DNA from: Manis javanica
Lineage: Eukaryota > Chordata > Mammalia > Pholidota > Manidae
Direction of reading: 5' to 3'
DNA: 64,000 nt
Assembly (NCBI RefSeq): GCF_040802235.1
Contig: NC_133161.1
Coordinates: 148,543,121 to 148,607,120 of the forward strand
The notes under the pieces were generated by a model, which did no database searches, was not told where the DNA came from, and saw nothing but the letters and a program-made list of their open reading frames with translations. Numbering within the stretch: the stretch's first letter is position 1; every line of letters starts with the position of its first letter. Position numbers and translations under genes: made by a program. This document shows, piece by piece, positions 1 to 13,800 of this stretch.

Positions 1-3000
1 ATTCTGTTACTCAAAGCGGCTGAGATTACTCTGGTGCCCCTACAAGGATGTCCCAGTGATAAGAGGCCCTTCTTTCTCTTCGGTGTCAACAAGAAAAGCA
101 TGAATTAGTAGACATCCATTCAGTGGGGGTTTTTCCAATGCAAACTCGAGACGCAATAGAGCGATGCTCTCCCTTTGGAAGCTGGTAGGCTGAACCCCAC
201 AGAGGGCTGCTCCCACTGACCCCCAGCCACAAGGTCTCCTGCCTCTCAGCGCCAGGAGGTCCATCCCTTCCCGGAATCTGATGGTCACACCAGAGAGGTT
301 TTGGGGAACGCATGGCAAGCCACAAGGGGACACCTCCACTCTACTCTGCCATCCCCTCACCCTCCACCCTGGGAGGCAGGGCCTCCTGGGGCCAGTGCTG
401 ACCCAGCTGTTCCAGGGCACAACCCTCTCCCTTTCTGCTGCGGAGAAAGGGAACAGAAGAAACGGCAAAGCAGAGATGGCCAGGCCCAAAGGCGTGAGGG
501 AGGCTTACACGCTGGGTGCTGGAAGGGAAGGCTGTCTTTCACCAGCTGTGTCAGGTGCACGGGCGGCGTCTAGAGGCCGCACATGCTCGCTACTTACTCA
601 CACAGCCATGTTAAACCCTCCCTGTTACGCTTCCACCCTTTCTGCCTTCAAAGTAGGAATTCTTTGGGGCTGAAGAGTAGAATATGGTGAGTCCCCAGTT
701 TTCCATGCAGGTTCACCTAGGACAAAACACAAAGTCCAAACATCTACACAATGCAAACACCTCGCCATAGAAAAGAGGCTCGAATTGCCACAAAGCTGCC
801 TCATTTGGCTTCAGTTCCTTTTCAAAGTTCGCCCTCGGCAGGGGCACTCAAACTGTCACCTGGACCAACACGCTGGGCAATGAGGCAGGACGAGAAAAGA
901 GAAGCAACTGACGTGGATGACCCAACAACTTCAATGATTCAGCCCCCACACAAGAAAGAATAGTTTGTCGAGTTTCTCTTTGATTCCTCGGGCTCCAAAC
1001 CCACATGCTGGTGTCAGGGAGGGAGTTAAATAAGCCACTGAAATGAAGCGCCTCTCTGCCCCAGCTCAGGCGCCCACACCTCCCTTCGAGACAGAAGGCC
1101 CAGCACTGTGGGCTCCAGCCGAGCCCTCCCTCCGCACCGAGGCCGAGCACATCTCGGGCCCCAGCTCAGGGAAGGAATTCAGGATGGGTTAAACGTTACC
1201 TCTATCTCCACCCGCATCTCCTAACCCATCTGATAAGCGCTATGGAAAACATCCTGTGTACAGAGGTTTAGATACTGACATGGGTGGGGGGCTGGGGCCA
1301 CCAACGACACAGGGGCCATGAGGAGTCAATCCCTAGGGGGCGGGGGGACCCACTCTTTGGAAAGTTCAGAGAAAGCAAAGAGAAGAAAGAGTCCACCAGC
1401 CACCACATGTGGTTACCCAACCACGAAGCAGGTGGAGACTTCTATGTCCCCAAGCTAAACAACCCTCTTCAGTCCTAGCAGACGGGCCACACTAAAAAGG
1501 AACGACGAAAAGGGTGCTTAGCCACACGCTCAGCCAACCTGCGGTGCAGGCCAGCCCCTGCCTGGCGAGCCCCTCACCAGGCCCCTGCACATCCACATAT
1601 GCCCACCGTGCCGCAGCTCCAGGCGGAAGCGTGGTCCCTGAGATGCAGTGCTGCCTACAGACCTCTGGTTTCAGCATCACTGATACAGGAAAGCTTGTCT
1701 TCAAATAAGGTCTTTTCATGTTCCCAGCAGCTGAGAGGAGCAGAACACAATGGATTGGAAGGGCACCATGCTGGACTGGACCGGTTTGTGCTGACAGACA
1801 CCAAGCAAGGGCTTTGGCTGAGTCTGACCATATCCAACACTCAGCTGGCATCGGGGGCCATGCTGAACGTCAAGGAGCACCAGAGGCCTCAAGCCTAAGT
1901 GGGTCCCTGCACAAAAGGCTCCAGGACTGGCCTTTCTCTGGAACTGCCCTAGACACCCGCCTACGGAATTCCCCAGGCACCCAGTAAACAATTACACGGC
2001 TGTTCACCTCTCGCTAAACCACACCTTAGGGATACAGGACAAACCCCAGGGCTATCGGCAAACAGCATCCCTCTTCCTAAATATGCCGAGAGCATCCCAG
2101 GCACATCACCCGAGCTTTTTCCCGACTGGTTCACTTCCAGAAAGACGGGGGGTGGCAAGAAGACTTACTCACCTGGAAGAAAGGAAAATCTGAACTGACT
2201 CCCCCTTTTCCTGCTAACCACTCTCGCTGCCACCGTGATGGATGAGGACAGTGATGCCGAGTGACAAACCTTTCTCCTGAAAAGCAAAGAGCGAAAAATC
2301 CACCCGGGATGCCCAGGACAGCCCACACGTAGACGGGCAGGAGCATGTCAGGAATAGCAGCCCAGCAGCCTCCAGCCCCAGGGAGATTCAGACCCAAACG
2401 TGGCTGCCGACAGCTCACAGCAAGAAAGCCCTCCCAGAGCATTTGCTGAGAATTCCTTCCTCCTGGACAAGGAAATCACACCTAAGAGCAAGTCTGCGGA
2501 GCAATGCCGCCGCGGACACTGCAGCCCTCCCCAAGTGCCAGACCAGGCCTGCAGCCGAGCTGGCACCGGCTCCAAACCCGGGGAGGAAGGCCCCAAGCCC
2601 AAGGCCAGAAGCGAGGGCAGATGTGACCGTGCCGGGGATGTCTGCTCTCCAGAGCAGCCCCCAGTCTCAGGAGGCAGATAAATTAAAAGCCAGTGGTAAA
2701 ACCGGACCGCCCCCTCCCCACTCGGGATGTCACTGGCTCCTCTGTCACCACCACGAAAACTGCAAAAACGGGCCACAGACGCACGAATGTGTCTCCATCG
2801 TGTGTGGCACCATGAAAAACACAGAAGTGTGAGCAGGTCCTCTGCTTTTGAGTAGAGAGAGGAGAAGGGAACGCACAGGGCCTGGGCACTGCAGGAGCAG
2901 CGTGGAGAGCCACACGGGTTTTTCACGCAAACCTCACAGTAGCCGCCCAAGTCTCGCAGGACCCTCAGGATGTGGGACTGGTGTCTGAGGACACACAATT

Positions 3001-4598
3001 TAAGAGGCAGCCAAGCTCTTAATCCAGGTCTGTCCTGGCTCTAAAAGGTGGGCTTTTCTCCCACACCACATCACGTGGCTCTCTTCAGCCCCTCCAGTTT
3101 GCACTGAGCCCCTCAAATCAATCTGGTTAAACAGACAAATTAGTCTAGGAAAACATGCGTCTGTGGCCCCAAAGAACCAATCTGCATGGAGCTGGAAAAC
3201 ATAGGAAGAGCTGGGTAAGAACTGAGGAAGATTCTAGATCCCTTTACAGCAGCAAGCGCTCACACCACGCACAGACAAGCAACAGAAACCCGGCTCACAA
3301 TGATCCAGCCTTAGGGCCCCCCGGACCCCTGAGATGCGGCGCACATGGCTATTTTCTCACTGAAAACTACGCTCGGCTCGCCCGCCATCCCTGGTGTCTT
3401 TCTGGATTCCCAAGCCAGCATAAGGGTTGAGTAAGTATCCAACCTTCTGAAGTGAGGGGCCTGACAGCCACTGTCTGGCCTCTAAGTTTATAATTATCCC
3501 GGTCTTAGGAAATGTGGACCATTTCATGGAGCTGGACGTGCCGCATGGTGCCCAGGGGCTGTTGGAAAGGTCACAGTCACATCACCTCTCAGCACTGCCT
3601 GATGGCTAAAAATCTCCCTAAAAACCAACTACCTATAAGGGTCCTGGTCAAATTTCATCCTTCCCCCTCTGTGGCTGGGCAAGCTCGAGAGGAAAGGGGC
3701 CAGCTTGCCTGCACCCCGAAACACACACACTGCTCTGGGACCACATGCCCGATGGACAGGACGGAACACCTGCTTGAAGAAGTCCTGGTTTAAACACTCG
3801 TCATCCCGCCAGAACCACCAGAACCAGGTAAACATCAAATACGCAGCAGCCTTCTCAACCTAAGTCAACTATCACTCCTGCTACATTGCTGGGGAATAAT
3901 GGTGTGCGATGGTCACAATTTTTTACTTGAATCTCTGAAGCACCACCCTTTCAACCAGCTGCAGAGATGCCTCTTCAATGTCCCCGGGTTTGGCTGGTCT
4001 GGCAAAACCCACCAAGCCTCCTTCAAGCCACCTCCCTCTCATTTTAGGTGTCACCTGTTGGCTGAAGGCTCTCAGAGGGACGTTTGATCAGCCACTTACC
4101 ATCGTGTGACAACAGAAAGGAAAGCAACATTTTGCAGCTGCTGATTAAGGAGAAGCTGCCCATCTGGGTTAAAAAATACACCAACAAAAGTCAGGTCTCA
4201 ATATACTAACGTCCTTCAGAAATCATCTCCCAGACCGTGGGAAGTGCAGGGGGCGCGGTGGGTACCTGCGGGGAGCTCAGCAGGGGAGCTCACACTGCCC
4301 TAAAACTCTCACTTTTCCCCCAAATAAACCAGAGCGTTCATGTGTGTCTGTCTGAAGTCACAGACACTGACTTGGAGACCACTGAGTACTTAGCGGGGGG
4401 CAGGGACGCTAGGAAGGCCCATGCCACTGCTCCCCAAGGACCGATGCAGTGTCACACCCTCACGCCCGAATGGGGCTGCGTGCTGACGTGGCACTGAGGC
4501 TGGTTCCCAAAGCGGAAGGTCAAGTGAGGAGGACCCGGGCTGCCTCCCTCCCTCTCCAAGGCTGAGGGCCTCAGCCCCTCACTGGCCGTGCTCAGGCA

Positions 4599-4668
4599 GC
4601 CTGTCACACTCACAGCCTGTGACGCTCACACAGCCTGACACTCTCACGTGGCCTGTCACACTCACATG
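4599..4668 (+). repeat. Small minisatellite, four 16-18 bp units
   Basis: Four imperfect tandem copies of a GCCTGTCACACTCACATG-type unit at 4599, 4615, 4633 and 4651. The motif fades at 4669. Confidence 0.8.
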
Positions 4669-5844
4669 GCATGCACACCCTTTCGCTCACTGCAGCTGAC
4701 CCTGCGAGGCTCTAAGAACCACTGGCTCACCAGTGGCCGGGCACACGACAACAGTCTCACCTATTCACTACAGTAAAACCCGCTGGAAGCTCCAGCCAGA
4801 GTGCCTATTTACCAGCAGCTACAGCGACATCCCATGTTCCTTTGCTGCTGCTGGGAAAGCGGCACCTCAGGGAGGAGCAGAAGCTTGGCAAGAACAGAAG
4901 TGGGCTGAGCCAGGCGCCCGGAGAGGAGGCCCATCCACCTGGCACCTGCACTGCTCATTCCCAGCTCCGCGCCTTCAGCGGGCCACACCGCAGCGTTACA
5001 GGGCAGACACACGCCATGTATGTTCAGAGCATCAGGGTACCTACGTCCCCACGTCAAGGGGAAAAAAATATCGCACCACGCATAAGTACTTAGAAAAACT
5101 AAAACCAGCAGCTGTTTTGGCACCTCTCTTCCCCCCAGGAAGAGCACAGCTGTTTTAGGTGGATACACACCTTCCGAAATGCAGCCTTAACAAACAGAAC
5201 ATCACTCACCTGCTCCACAGACAGGTGTCATAAACAAGCAGCCACTCGGCACACACATTGATTTCCCAGCCCTTATCTCAAAGCAACAGCGCTCAGTTAC
5301 CAGGTTACTTTAATATGTAATTTACTGCGGGGAAGGCAGGGCAGGGCCCGGGTGTCTGAAATATTTACTGCGAAATCCGGCAGTGGCATGGGGGCCTCCC
5401 ACGAGGGGTGGCGGCACGCAGGCCAACACGAAGACGTCGGGCTGGAAGCCACAAATGACCATCAGCATTTCTAGGCAGCTGAGGGAGAAGGCCGACCCCC
5501 CACCTCGCCCTGGCCGAGAAGCCTTCACTCTGGCCTTGCTGATCTGCACCGACTACGTTCACACCGGGAAAGCCCAGCTCATCACTGCCGCTATCTGAAT
5601 AGGGATATTCAATTTCTGCCAAAACAGGACACGGAAATTGCCTCCACCGATCACGGGGGTGAGACCGGACGCTTCACCTGCTCGTCAGCCCACCTGACTC
5701 AACATGAAAAGGAGGCGAGCAAGGTTAGGGTTTCCAAAGCTTCATGCTGGTCTCCACAGGACTCCTGAGAATGTTGGCCATCTTGCAATTTTTTTTTTTT
5801 CTTCAAGTCAGACTTTTTATATACCCCAGGCTGCAGAACACCAA

Positions 5845-5925
5845 AAAAAGGAGCCGACACTAATTAAAAGCAATCGATGTGTGGTTACATTAAGTGGGAA
5901 AGAAGCTCGGTGTCTGGCGTTAAAG
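5845..5925. promoter_or_regulatory. Candidate conserved homeodomain-type motif block
   Basis: An AT-rich block inside otherwise mixed sequence, with a homeodomain-type TAATTAAA (5861-5868) next to an ONECUT/CUX-like ATCGAT (5873-5878), and a further ATTA at 5889-5892 region. No repeat family was recognised. Regulatory function is a guess. Confidence 0.2.
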
Positions 5926-6814
5926 GTTGTAGGTTTAAAATAAACCTTGAAATGCCACAGTTAAGCTTCTTCAGATCAGCGCCCACGCGCCCACATGCAC
6001 AGGACTATATATACGGGGAGCCCCGCGCCTTCGACGCTGGCCACCGAGCCTTCAAAAGCACAGACCGGGGCGGCCGGCTGCAACGCCCCCACGGGGTACG
6101 GGACACTTGCACTTCCGTCCCGAGATTCTAACCTGTTTGGAGTTGCACAGAGTTTCACTGTGAATTTCATCAGGCATTTTTAAATTCTGTTTTAAATAAG
6201 AACCCAACGAAGAATCAGGGAAGAAGAGCTAGAAAAGGTCCCGTTCAGAAGCTCACACGCTGTCTGGCTACATCAGGGGCAGGCGCACAGCAGACAGAGG
6301 GCATAAAGCCTCCGAAAACCTGACCGCAGAGCTGCAAAGTCTACGCACATAAACGTCTCTTCCACAATTTTCAGAGACTTCGCAAACCGAGAACGAATGT
6401 CCTTCCCCACTGAAACCTCCCTACGTGGGAAAGCCACAGACATTTTAAAAAGTATTCGTGTGGAAAGAAAAATCAGAGTGCAAGATTTTCCTCAGACTTC
6501 CCTAGGGGTTAGAGGTCAACTAGAGGGAGTCTCAGAGCCAAGGTGGGGGAGATGCTTCTAGAATCGCATTAGTAATAAAAATACAGGGCCTCAATAAGTA
6601 GTCATATCGCCTGGGAGGCAGCAGCTAATAAAAACAACTCCATCTACATAATGGCAGTGACAATGGTTAAAGGGAAACGCGTGGTGGAAGACAGGGACTC
6701 AAGACGATATGCAGGTAAAGCGGATTTTTTATTTTTTAATTTAACAATGGGTTTTTAATGTATAATGTTCTAGGTATTTTCTAAGAAATTCTGTCTCAAA
6801 TACCAAGTATCACA

Positions 6815-7410
6815 ATGAACATAAAATACACTTTTGTATTGTGGTAAAACAGACACAAATGTACTCTTTAACCATTTTTACGTGTACAGTTCACTAACAT
6901 CAAGGGTGTTCACACTGTCGTGTAACGGTCACCACCACCCAGCCACACAATGTTTTCATCGTCCCAAATGGAAACCCCAGTCCCCCTAAAGAGTAGCAAC
7001 TCTCACCCACCCGTGCTCCAGCCCCTGGTAACCTCTATTTTACTCTCTGTCCTATGCATTTGCTTCCGATGAGCAAAGGTGCCTCACATAAACAGAACCA
7101 TACAATACTTACCCTTTCATGTCTGCTTTATTTCACCTGATGTGACATTGCTGAGGTGCACCCCTGTTGTAGCATGTGGCTGTGTCAGAATTTCATCCCT
7201 TCTTAAGGCAAAACAACATTCCGTTGTACATATATACCACATTTTCATCTATTCATTCATCTGCCAGTGGGCATTTGGGTCGTTCCCACCTTGGTACTGT
7301 GATAATGCTGCCATGAGCATATGGGTACAAGGCACCCATTAAAGTCCCTGCTCTCACCCCCTCTGGGTACAGACCGGGAAGTGGAATTGCTCACAAAACA
7401 ATGTTTTTGT
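6815..7410 (+). mobile_element. Ancient L1 (L1M-type) 3' end fragment
   Basis: Follows the mammalian L1M 3' region through recognisable blocks: the TGTACAGTTCA block, the CACCACCACCCA block, the GTTGTAGCATGTG block, the ATATATACCACATTTTCAT block and the GAAGTGGAATTGCTCA block. Heavily mutated, with small indels and no reading frame. Sense relative to the window, antisense to ZBTB16. Confidence 0.85.
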
Positions 7411-10400
7411 TCTTAAACAGAATCCTTCGCTCGTGCGTTGGCATTCAGCACCTTCATCAGAATCAAAGAAGAGAGAGAGAATTATATGGAAAACTAAGGT
7501 CAACAAGGCTGCTGCAGAGGAAAGCCATGTGGAGTGTGTTCACGGTCACAAATGGTCACAAACATGCCCGTGAAGTGTTACCCCTGCCCACACAGGGGGC
7601 TGCAGCCGAACCTCCACCCAGTCCTCACCGATGGGCATGAGAGTTCTGAACTCAACACCACAAGTGTACCTTAAAAAGGAGGGATTTGCCGGTGCAGGGA
7701 ATTCAGCTGAACAGCTTGATGAACAATCTGAATACACCATTACTGCCTGGCACCTTCATGAGCCGACCGTGTTAAAAACAAAGGCATATTTTTGATCCAA
7801 CCTTATTTAACCTGCTGGGCATTTACTGTACCAGACAGCACACGAAAACTAGCATGCTGACATTTTGGGACATGCAAACGTGCAGGACACCGCAGAGATC
7901 TGTTCTCCCATACGCTCAATTACTTGCAATGCCAAGATAAAAACGGCATGTATATCTTTAAGACAGACATACTTACAGGCTTATGTCTTACCACAAAATC
8001 AGAAATAATAGATAATCCAACCCTCCAAATTTCAATGAAAACCGAGACCACACCAGCTCTCCACCATTCAAAGCCTGGCACCGTATTTCAGAAGCTGAAC
8101 TGCAGATAAAAACTGAGATGTGGAAAAGGCACTTTCAGGTTCCTCTACGGGAAGTCTGCCACTTTAAATTTAAAATGTCCCTGCGACGCTCTGACCATAA
8201 CAAAATTGGTTTTTCATAGAATAAACTTTTTGTTTCAACTCCTTTTTTTTTTTTTAATACAGTGTCTTAAGTAGATCTTTTGGAATTTACAAGATAAATA
8301 CTGGTAATTTGATTCTTATCTTCTCTAAATCCAATTCTAAGCCAATTTTGTGTAAAGGACACTAATTATAGCCTACAGGGAGAGAAAAGGTAACCTATCA
8401 GAGAGAATATGCTGGGGACACTTAAAAGGCAATGGGACCCTGGAAAGTTAAATAGATTTCAAATCTATTGAAGTAAGAATGATAATTAGTTAAATGGAAA
8501 TTATTCTCAGGCCCTGGTCTTACTGTGGGCCCTTCACTGTCCTGTCAACACAGCACTCAAGCAAGCTCAGCATGCGGGGCCTCTCTGCAGGCCCACCCTA
8601 GCGGCTGCTTTTAAAAGACCCACCTTGGTGAGCAAAGCTACCAGAAAAGGGGCAAAAGAATCAGGTTTCCTTGCAAAGGGCTGAATTCTGCCTCGTTCAT
8701 GGGTCTTCTCACTGCTCCACGGCTTTGTAGAAGAAACTGACTGTGTAAGATGCGCTTTTCGAAGCTAAACCCTAAACCTGTAACAATGGTGGTGGCAGTG
8801 TGCGTGCTTGTGCATCATCGGTTTTCACCAATGCTATCTCTTGCTTTCCTGGCCCTGCTCACAAGTGACAGGCGTGCTAAAAGGATGCCATAAACCCATC
8901 TGAAATTTCTGGCCTTGCGAGTGGTGCCGGAACACACGTGGAAGACCCTGCTTCTGTGGAGTTGATCCCACTGGCTGCAGCCCAGGCGCAGGGGCAGCAC
9001 CCTGGGGCCTCTGGGCTGGTGGAGCACAGGAAGGTCGCGGCACCCATGAAACAGGTCACAGGAGCCTTGGCTACAACGCTCACTGGCTCAAAACCCCTCA
9101 GACAGCTCTCCCTTCAGGCCCACTCCAAGCACGAAAGTCCCTCTGGGCCAGGACCTTCCGCACCTGATGGAGGGGCAAGCAGGTTTGAAGTGCAGCCCCA
9201 CCCAGCTCACCAGGTCAGGGGTCCTCATAGGAGCCACCTTCTCCCCCAAGAAGGTGCGCCTCTTCTAATTCACACAAAAGCACTGTGTGGCTAGCACCAG
9301 CCACATTGGAGCCCACAGAGAAACTTCCCGGGCAGCGTGGCTCGCTCTGGAGGACCTCCCACCCCACTGTCCGCATGCCTCAGTTCCCCACGCGCCCCAG
9401 CAGCTGGGTACCCACACAGACACAGCATTGCCATCCAGGCAACGGCCCGTGCCCTCACCACCAAGGAGACTGACCCTGCCCAAGTGGCTTGTCCCAATAC
9501 CCCACTGTGCCCACGAGCCAACATCTGCAAGTGCACTAATTTGGTTTAGTTTTACTCAAACGTCCAAAAAAAAATTATTTTCCAGGGCCCATATTGAAGA
9601 GCTTAACGAGAGCAGGGCGCAAGGCTGAGCAATGACATCATCCCCGTTCCAAACACAGAGAAATTATCTCTTGACAACTCGAGAGCCACCCAGAACCAGT
9701 CCTTGCCTGTAATGCGGTCGCAGAGCTGACGGGACTGCTCTCGACAAACCACCAGAAGATGGGCAAGGGGTCAAGTGGCAGAACAGGGACCTCCATTCCC
9801 CTTACAAGTTAGTCCCTCAGCAAAGGCAGGCCGAGAAATCAGGGCCAGCTCGGAGGGGGGACTTCCTTTACCGAGTCCCTCCTGTCTCTTCACAGGCCCG
9901 GCCGCCTCAGCTGTGGGGGACAGGGCACCCACGAGGGGCGAGTACGAGGGACTCCCCAAGGCGCTTCCTTAATCTCCATTTCAAGCCAGTGCCCCAGCAC
10001 CCTTCCTCGCCTTCCGGTGTCCTCTTCCCGCTGTGTACTGACTGCCCTCTGGAAGATGGGCAGGAACAAGAGGCGCTGCCCCCCGGGGGCACACTGGGGC
10101 TGAGTGTGCGGGAGGAAGCGGGGCAGCAGAGAACAAAGGGAAAGGGCTGAAGGGGGGACCATCCTCTGGAGCCGCCGGGCAGCAGCTCCCGCCCGGGCTG
10201 TTCTCCTACGGCGCAGACCACCCAGGCTTCCAAACGGCCCACGGCCCTTCGGATAGGCCCGAATTTGACCGTCACTGAGTTTTGGTCGTGAAGATGTGGC
10301 CTCAGAGATATGATTAAAGGACAAAGGCAAAAACACGCGAGGCCTCAACGCCTGTCTGGCCTCGGCCCCTGGAAGCCTTGATGTCACCAGCAGAGAACGC

Positions 10401-10719
10401 AGTGTTGGGCTGGCCAAAGCGACCAATGTACGGCCGGTGCTGGTGGCCGTTTATGCTCTTTTAAAGAGCAATTTTGGGGTGTGGTGTGGCATACATGTTT
10501 CCAAATATTCTGCAAGCTCAAAACATAACTCCTTGAATGTTCTTCTAGAAAATTCCTCTTCCCTTTATCGCGTGACGCAGACCAGAGGGCAACAGGTACA
10601 AAGAACCCCAAGAGCCAGGGAAGTGGGGGAGGGACACTGGGGGCACTACAAAGTGGGGTCCCCAGTTTAGCTGCTCAGACTCACAAAGGGACCTGGTGGG
10701 TCAGAAAGGGAAGAGCACG

Positions 10720-10850
10720 GATCTCACGTGTCATCCCACCTAATCCTTCCAACAGCCCTGCAGGTGAGGCAGGTGCGACCACAGCCCCCGCTGTAGAGAT
10801 GGACAAACCAAGGCTCAGGGCGATGCCATGTGTACAGGAGAATCGGGAAA
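10720..10850 (-). mobile_element. MIR SINE fragment
   Basis: On the plus strand it reads as the reverse complement of MIR: TAATCCTTCCAACAGCCCTG, then GTAGAGATGGACAAACCAAGG, GCTCAGGG. Confidence 0.7.
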
Positions 10851-13800
10851 CAGCAGCACGGGGCCCAGAGGCCCCAAGGATGCTGGTCACTGTCCATGAC
10901 TCTGCTCTCTGGAGAGGGAGAGTGGGGAGGGAGCAGGTCCCCAACCGCAGCTCAGGTGAGGATGACAGACAGTGGGGTGGGGGAAGGGGAGAACATCAGG
11001 GAGAAAGGAATCCTTCACTCCAACACAATGAGCGCTGTCCTAAACCCAGACCCCTGCATGAGGTTCAGCTCAGCCCCCTAAACTCAGGCCGCGGTCCCAG
11101 CATGGCCGCTCTCCACCCTCTTTCCCACCCCAAGCCAAACTGCCAGTGACAAAAAGCCCCTTCAGCGCTCCGGGTGCCCCCACCTTCTGTAGCAAGCCCT
11201 GGAAGGCCTGAATGCACAAACACAGTGCCCTTTCACGGCAGCGTCTCGGGGCTCCCATTTCAGCGGGGCTGTGAAAGCGAGCACTGTAAATAAAGGAGGC
11301 CGCCGGACCTGCCCCGCCAGCCTGACCTCCGTCCCCCCTCCTGTAACAGAGCTGCCGGCCCACACGGCCTGGGGGCTCCGCCAGCCCCTCCACCCGGCAC
11401 CCACAGGGCACCACGGCCAGCAGACCGAAGCAGAGGCCCTGGCTGGTCTGGGCATCAGAGAGGAGGGCTGGGCTGGCCTGGCGGGTCCCAGAGACTCCCG
11501 ATTCCTCAAGCACAGCTTCAGCTGCAGGAGAGCTGCCTGCCTAACTGGTGGGGGGCAGGGGAGGCCATTTGGTTTTGTTCTTTGTCCAGCCGTCGGGGCA
11601 AAAAGCAAGGGGCAGGCGACGGGGCTGAGAGCCCCGTGTTTGCCCGCGATCAGAGCCACAGGACACGGTCCCAGCGCAACGATGGAGAGGCAGACGGGAA
11701 CCCTCACTCCAGGGTATCCACACAATTGAACGGGCAAAGCCCACCAGCAGCCTGCGCAGCCCCCACCACCACCCAGCTCAGGCCCTGGCCGAGGCGGTGA
11801 GCCGAGGGAGAGCTCAGGCCTGGCAGCTCTTCCGCCGGGCTCCGCAGGTGGTGGGGACAGACTCACGAAGTGGGAGGTCCTTACTGACCGGCCACTGCCA
11901 GCACGGGGATGCACAGACCCCTAACAGCCCCACTTCACCCACCTCCTCAAGGCGGTGCAGGGGGTGGGGACAGAATCCGAACCTTGGAGGAAACAAACAA
12001 GCAGAGACAACAAGGCCATATACGTTTTTCTTAAATTTCCCACAAAGATAAAGTGCTGCAGATAAAAACAATCAGCATGACAGGGACCTTGTACCTCTGA
12101 GATGGGCCAGGCAGCCATAGGGCACATGCCCGGTCCTGGCTGTGAGGTCAGGACCATCTCAGCTCTCCCCACCACAGCCCAGGCCGGCCTACATGCCATC
12201 CAAGAAAAGGAAGTCCTTCTTTAAGTTTTCCAGTGAGCTTCCCAGGACTGAGGGACTGGGCCTCTGAGACAAGGGCCGGAATACTCCCACCCAGACCTCA
12301 ATAAGCCCCAGGCACACAGACACCCCAAAACTCCTCTCACCACCAGCGAGTCCAGGCGCTTCTGGGACACGGGCTTGGTGGAGAGGCCACAGCTCTCTGG
12401 CTAGGCCAGGCCTCCCTGCATTGCTCCCAAGGCACCAACTGCCTCCCAGAGCGAGCCAGGCAAGGCCTCAACACAGAGAACCCTCAAGTCCCAGGCACCA
12501 GCTCACTGCCGCCCCCCTCCCTGCCTTAGGCCCCGAGAAATAACGCATGTTCTTCCCGAACATCTCAAGCCTCGGATACCTGAGTAACAAGAAGGGCCTC
12601 GCCCCACAAAAATGACCTCCCCAGTGAGGTGACCCTCTCCTCCAACCGCCCACCCACGTCCTGGCAGGGAACGTGGAAGGGGAGATCCCGGAAGAGGCCC
12701 TTTGCTACTCGTCTGTGAGACAAAATGCCAGTCCTCCCACCTGCATGCTGGGGGCTGAACTCGAGGACCTCCGGCGCCTCTTCCAGAGCTGAGGTCTGAC
12801 TGCAGCGATGACTCAGGGGCAAACAAGAACAGCCAAGCGGCCCAGCACCAGCGGCTTCCTGCCTGCCCCGATCCCGGCTGGTGGCCCCGAGGCCCCAGGC
12901 GGGTGGCAGGCCTGCTCCTGCTGCCCAGGTACCCGTGGAGCCCCTAGCCTCTATGCTGCAAAGCCCTTGGCATCTACCTGCAAAGTCTGAAGGCGCAGAG
13001 CGAGATCATTCCGGCCTCCTGCCCCCCAGACCTGGTCCCCAGAGCCCCTGTGCCCACACCGGCTCATGAATCCCACAGAGACCACACGGCACTGGCACGT
13101 GCAGATGCAGAGAATGCTTCCCCTGTGGGCACCTCAGGGCTCAGGGACCACCGTGCCCTGCCTGCGAAGCCCAAGTTGGACAGGGCAAGATTTCCAGCAG
13201 CCCAGAGAGGACAGACACCCTCCATGAGTGCTGGGGATCCAATGCACCTTCTACAATTCAACCCACGTGACATGACGCATCACTACCCTGTACTACCAGC
13301 CGGGCTGGGCTCTGGAATCGAGGAGAGTGAGCGAGCCACAGTCCCTGCCCTCGGTCTTCCTGCAGCGTGGCGTGGACAGCCGTGTAATGGCCACACCCAC
13401 CCAGCCTGCAGGCCCTTGTCTCTCGTCTCTGCCTCAACATCTGCCCCTCACAGGTGCCCTGCATCCCCATGAAAATCCCCACTTCAGAGCCACCAAACCT
13501 TTACCCCCTGAGTCGCCCCCCAGCAAAGCTCTCCCTGACAGCACTTCCCCAGGGCCCAGGGCTCCAGGATGCGGCCCAGCTGGGTGAGCCCCAGTGGGGA
13601 AAGGGAAGGAGGGCCCAGCAGCGGGGCTCGTGGCCCCCGGCCCCAGAGAGCCAGGTCACGGTCACCGGCAGGTGAACACTGCCCGTGAGCACCAACACTT
13701 GTGCCTGCATCCCCCCCACCTTCACACAGAGCTCACGGCGCCTGGCCTGTTCCTGCCGTGAGGAAGATGCCAGTGAGCACAAACCTTCCACTGATCCAGA

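Noticed and set aside
11162..11914. 250-codon minus-strand ORF in intron 2
   Set aside because: GC-rich stretch with several competing frames; no domain, and not a C2H2 exon of PLZF.
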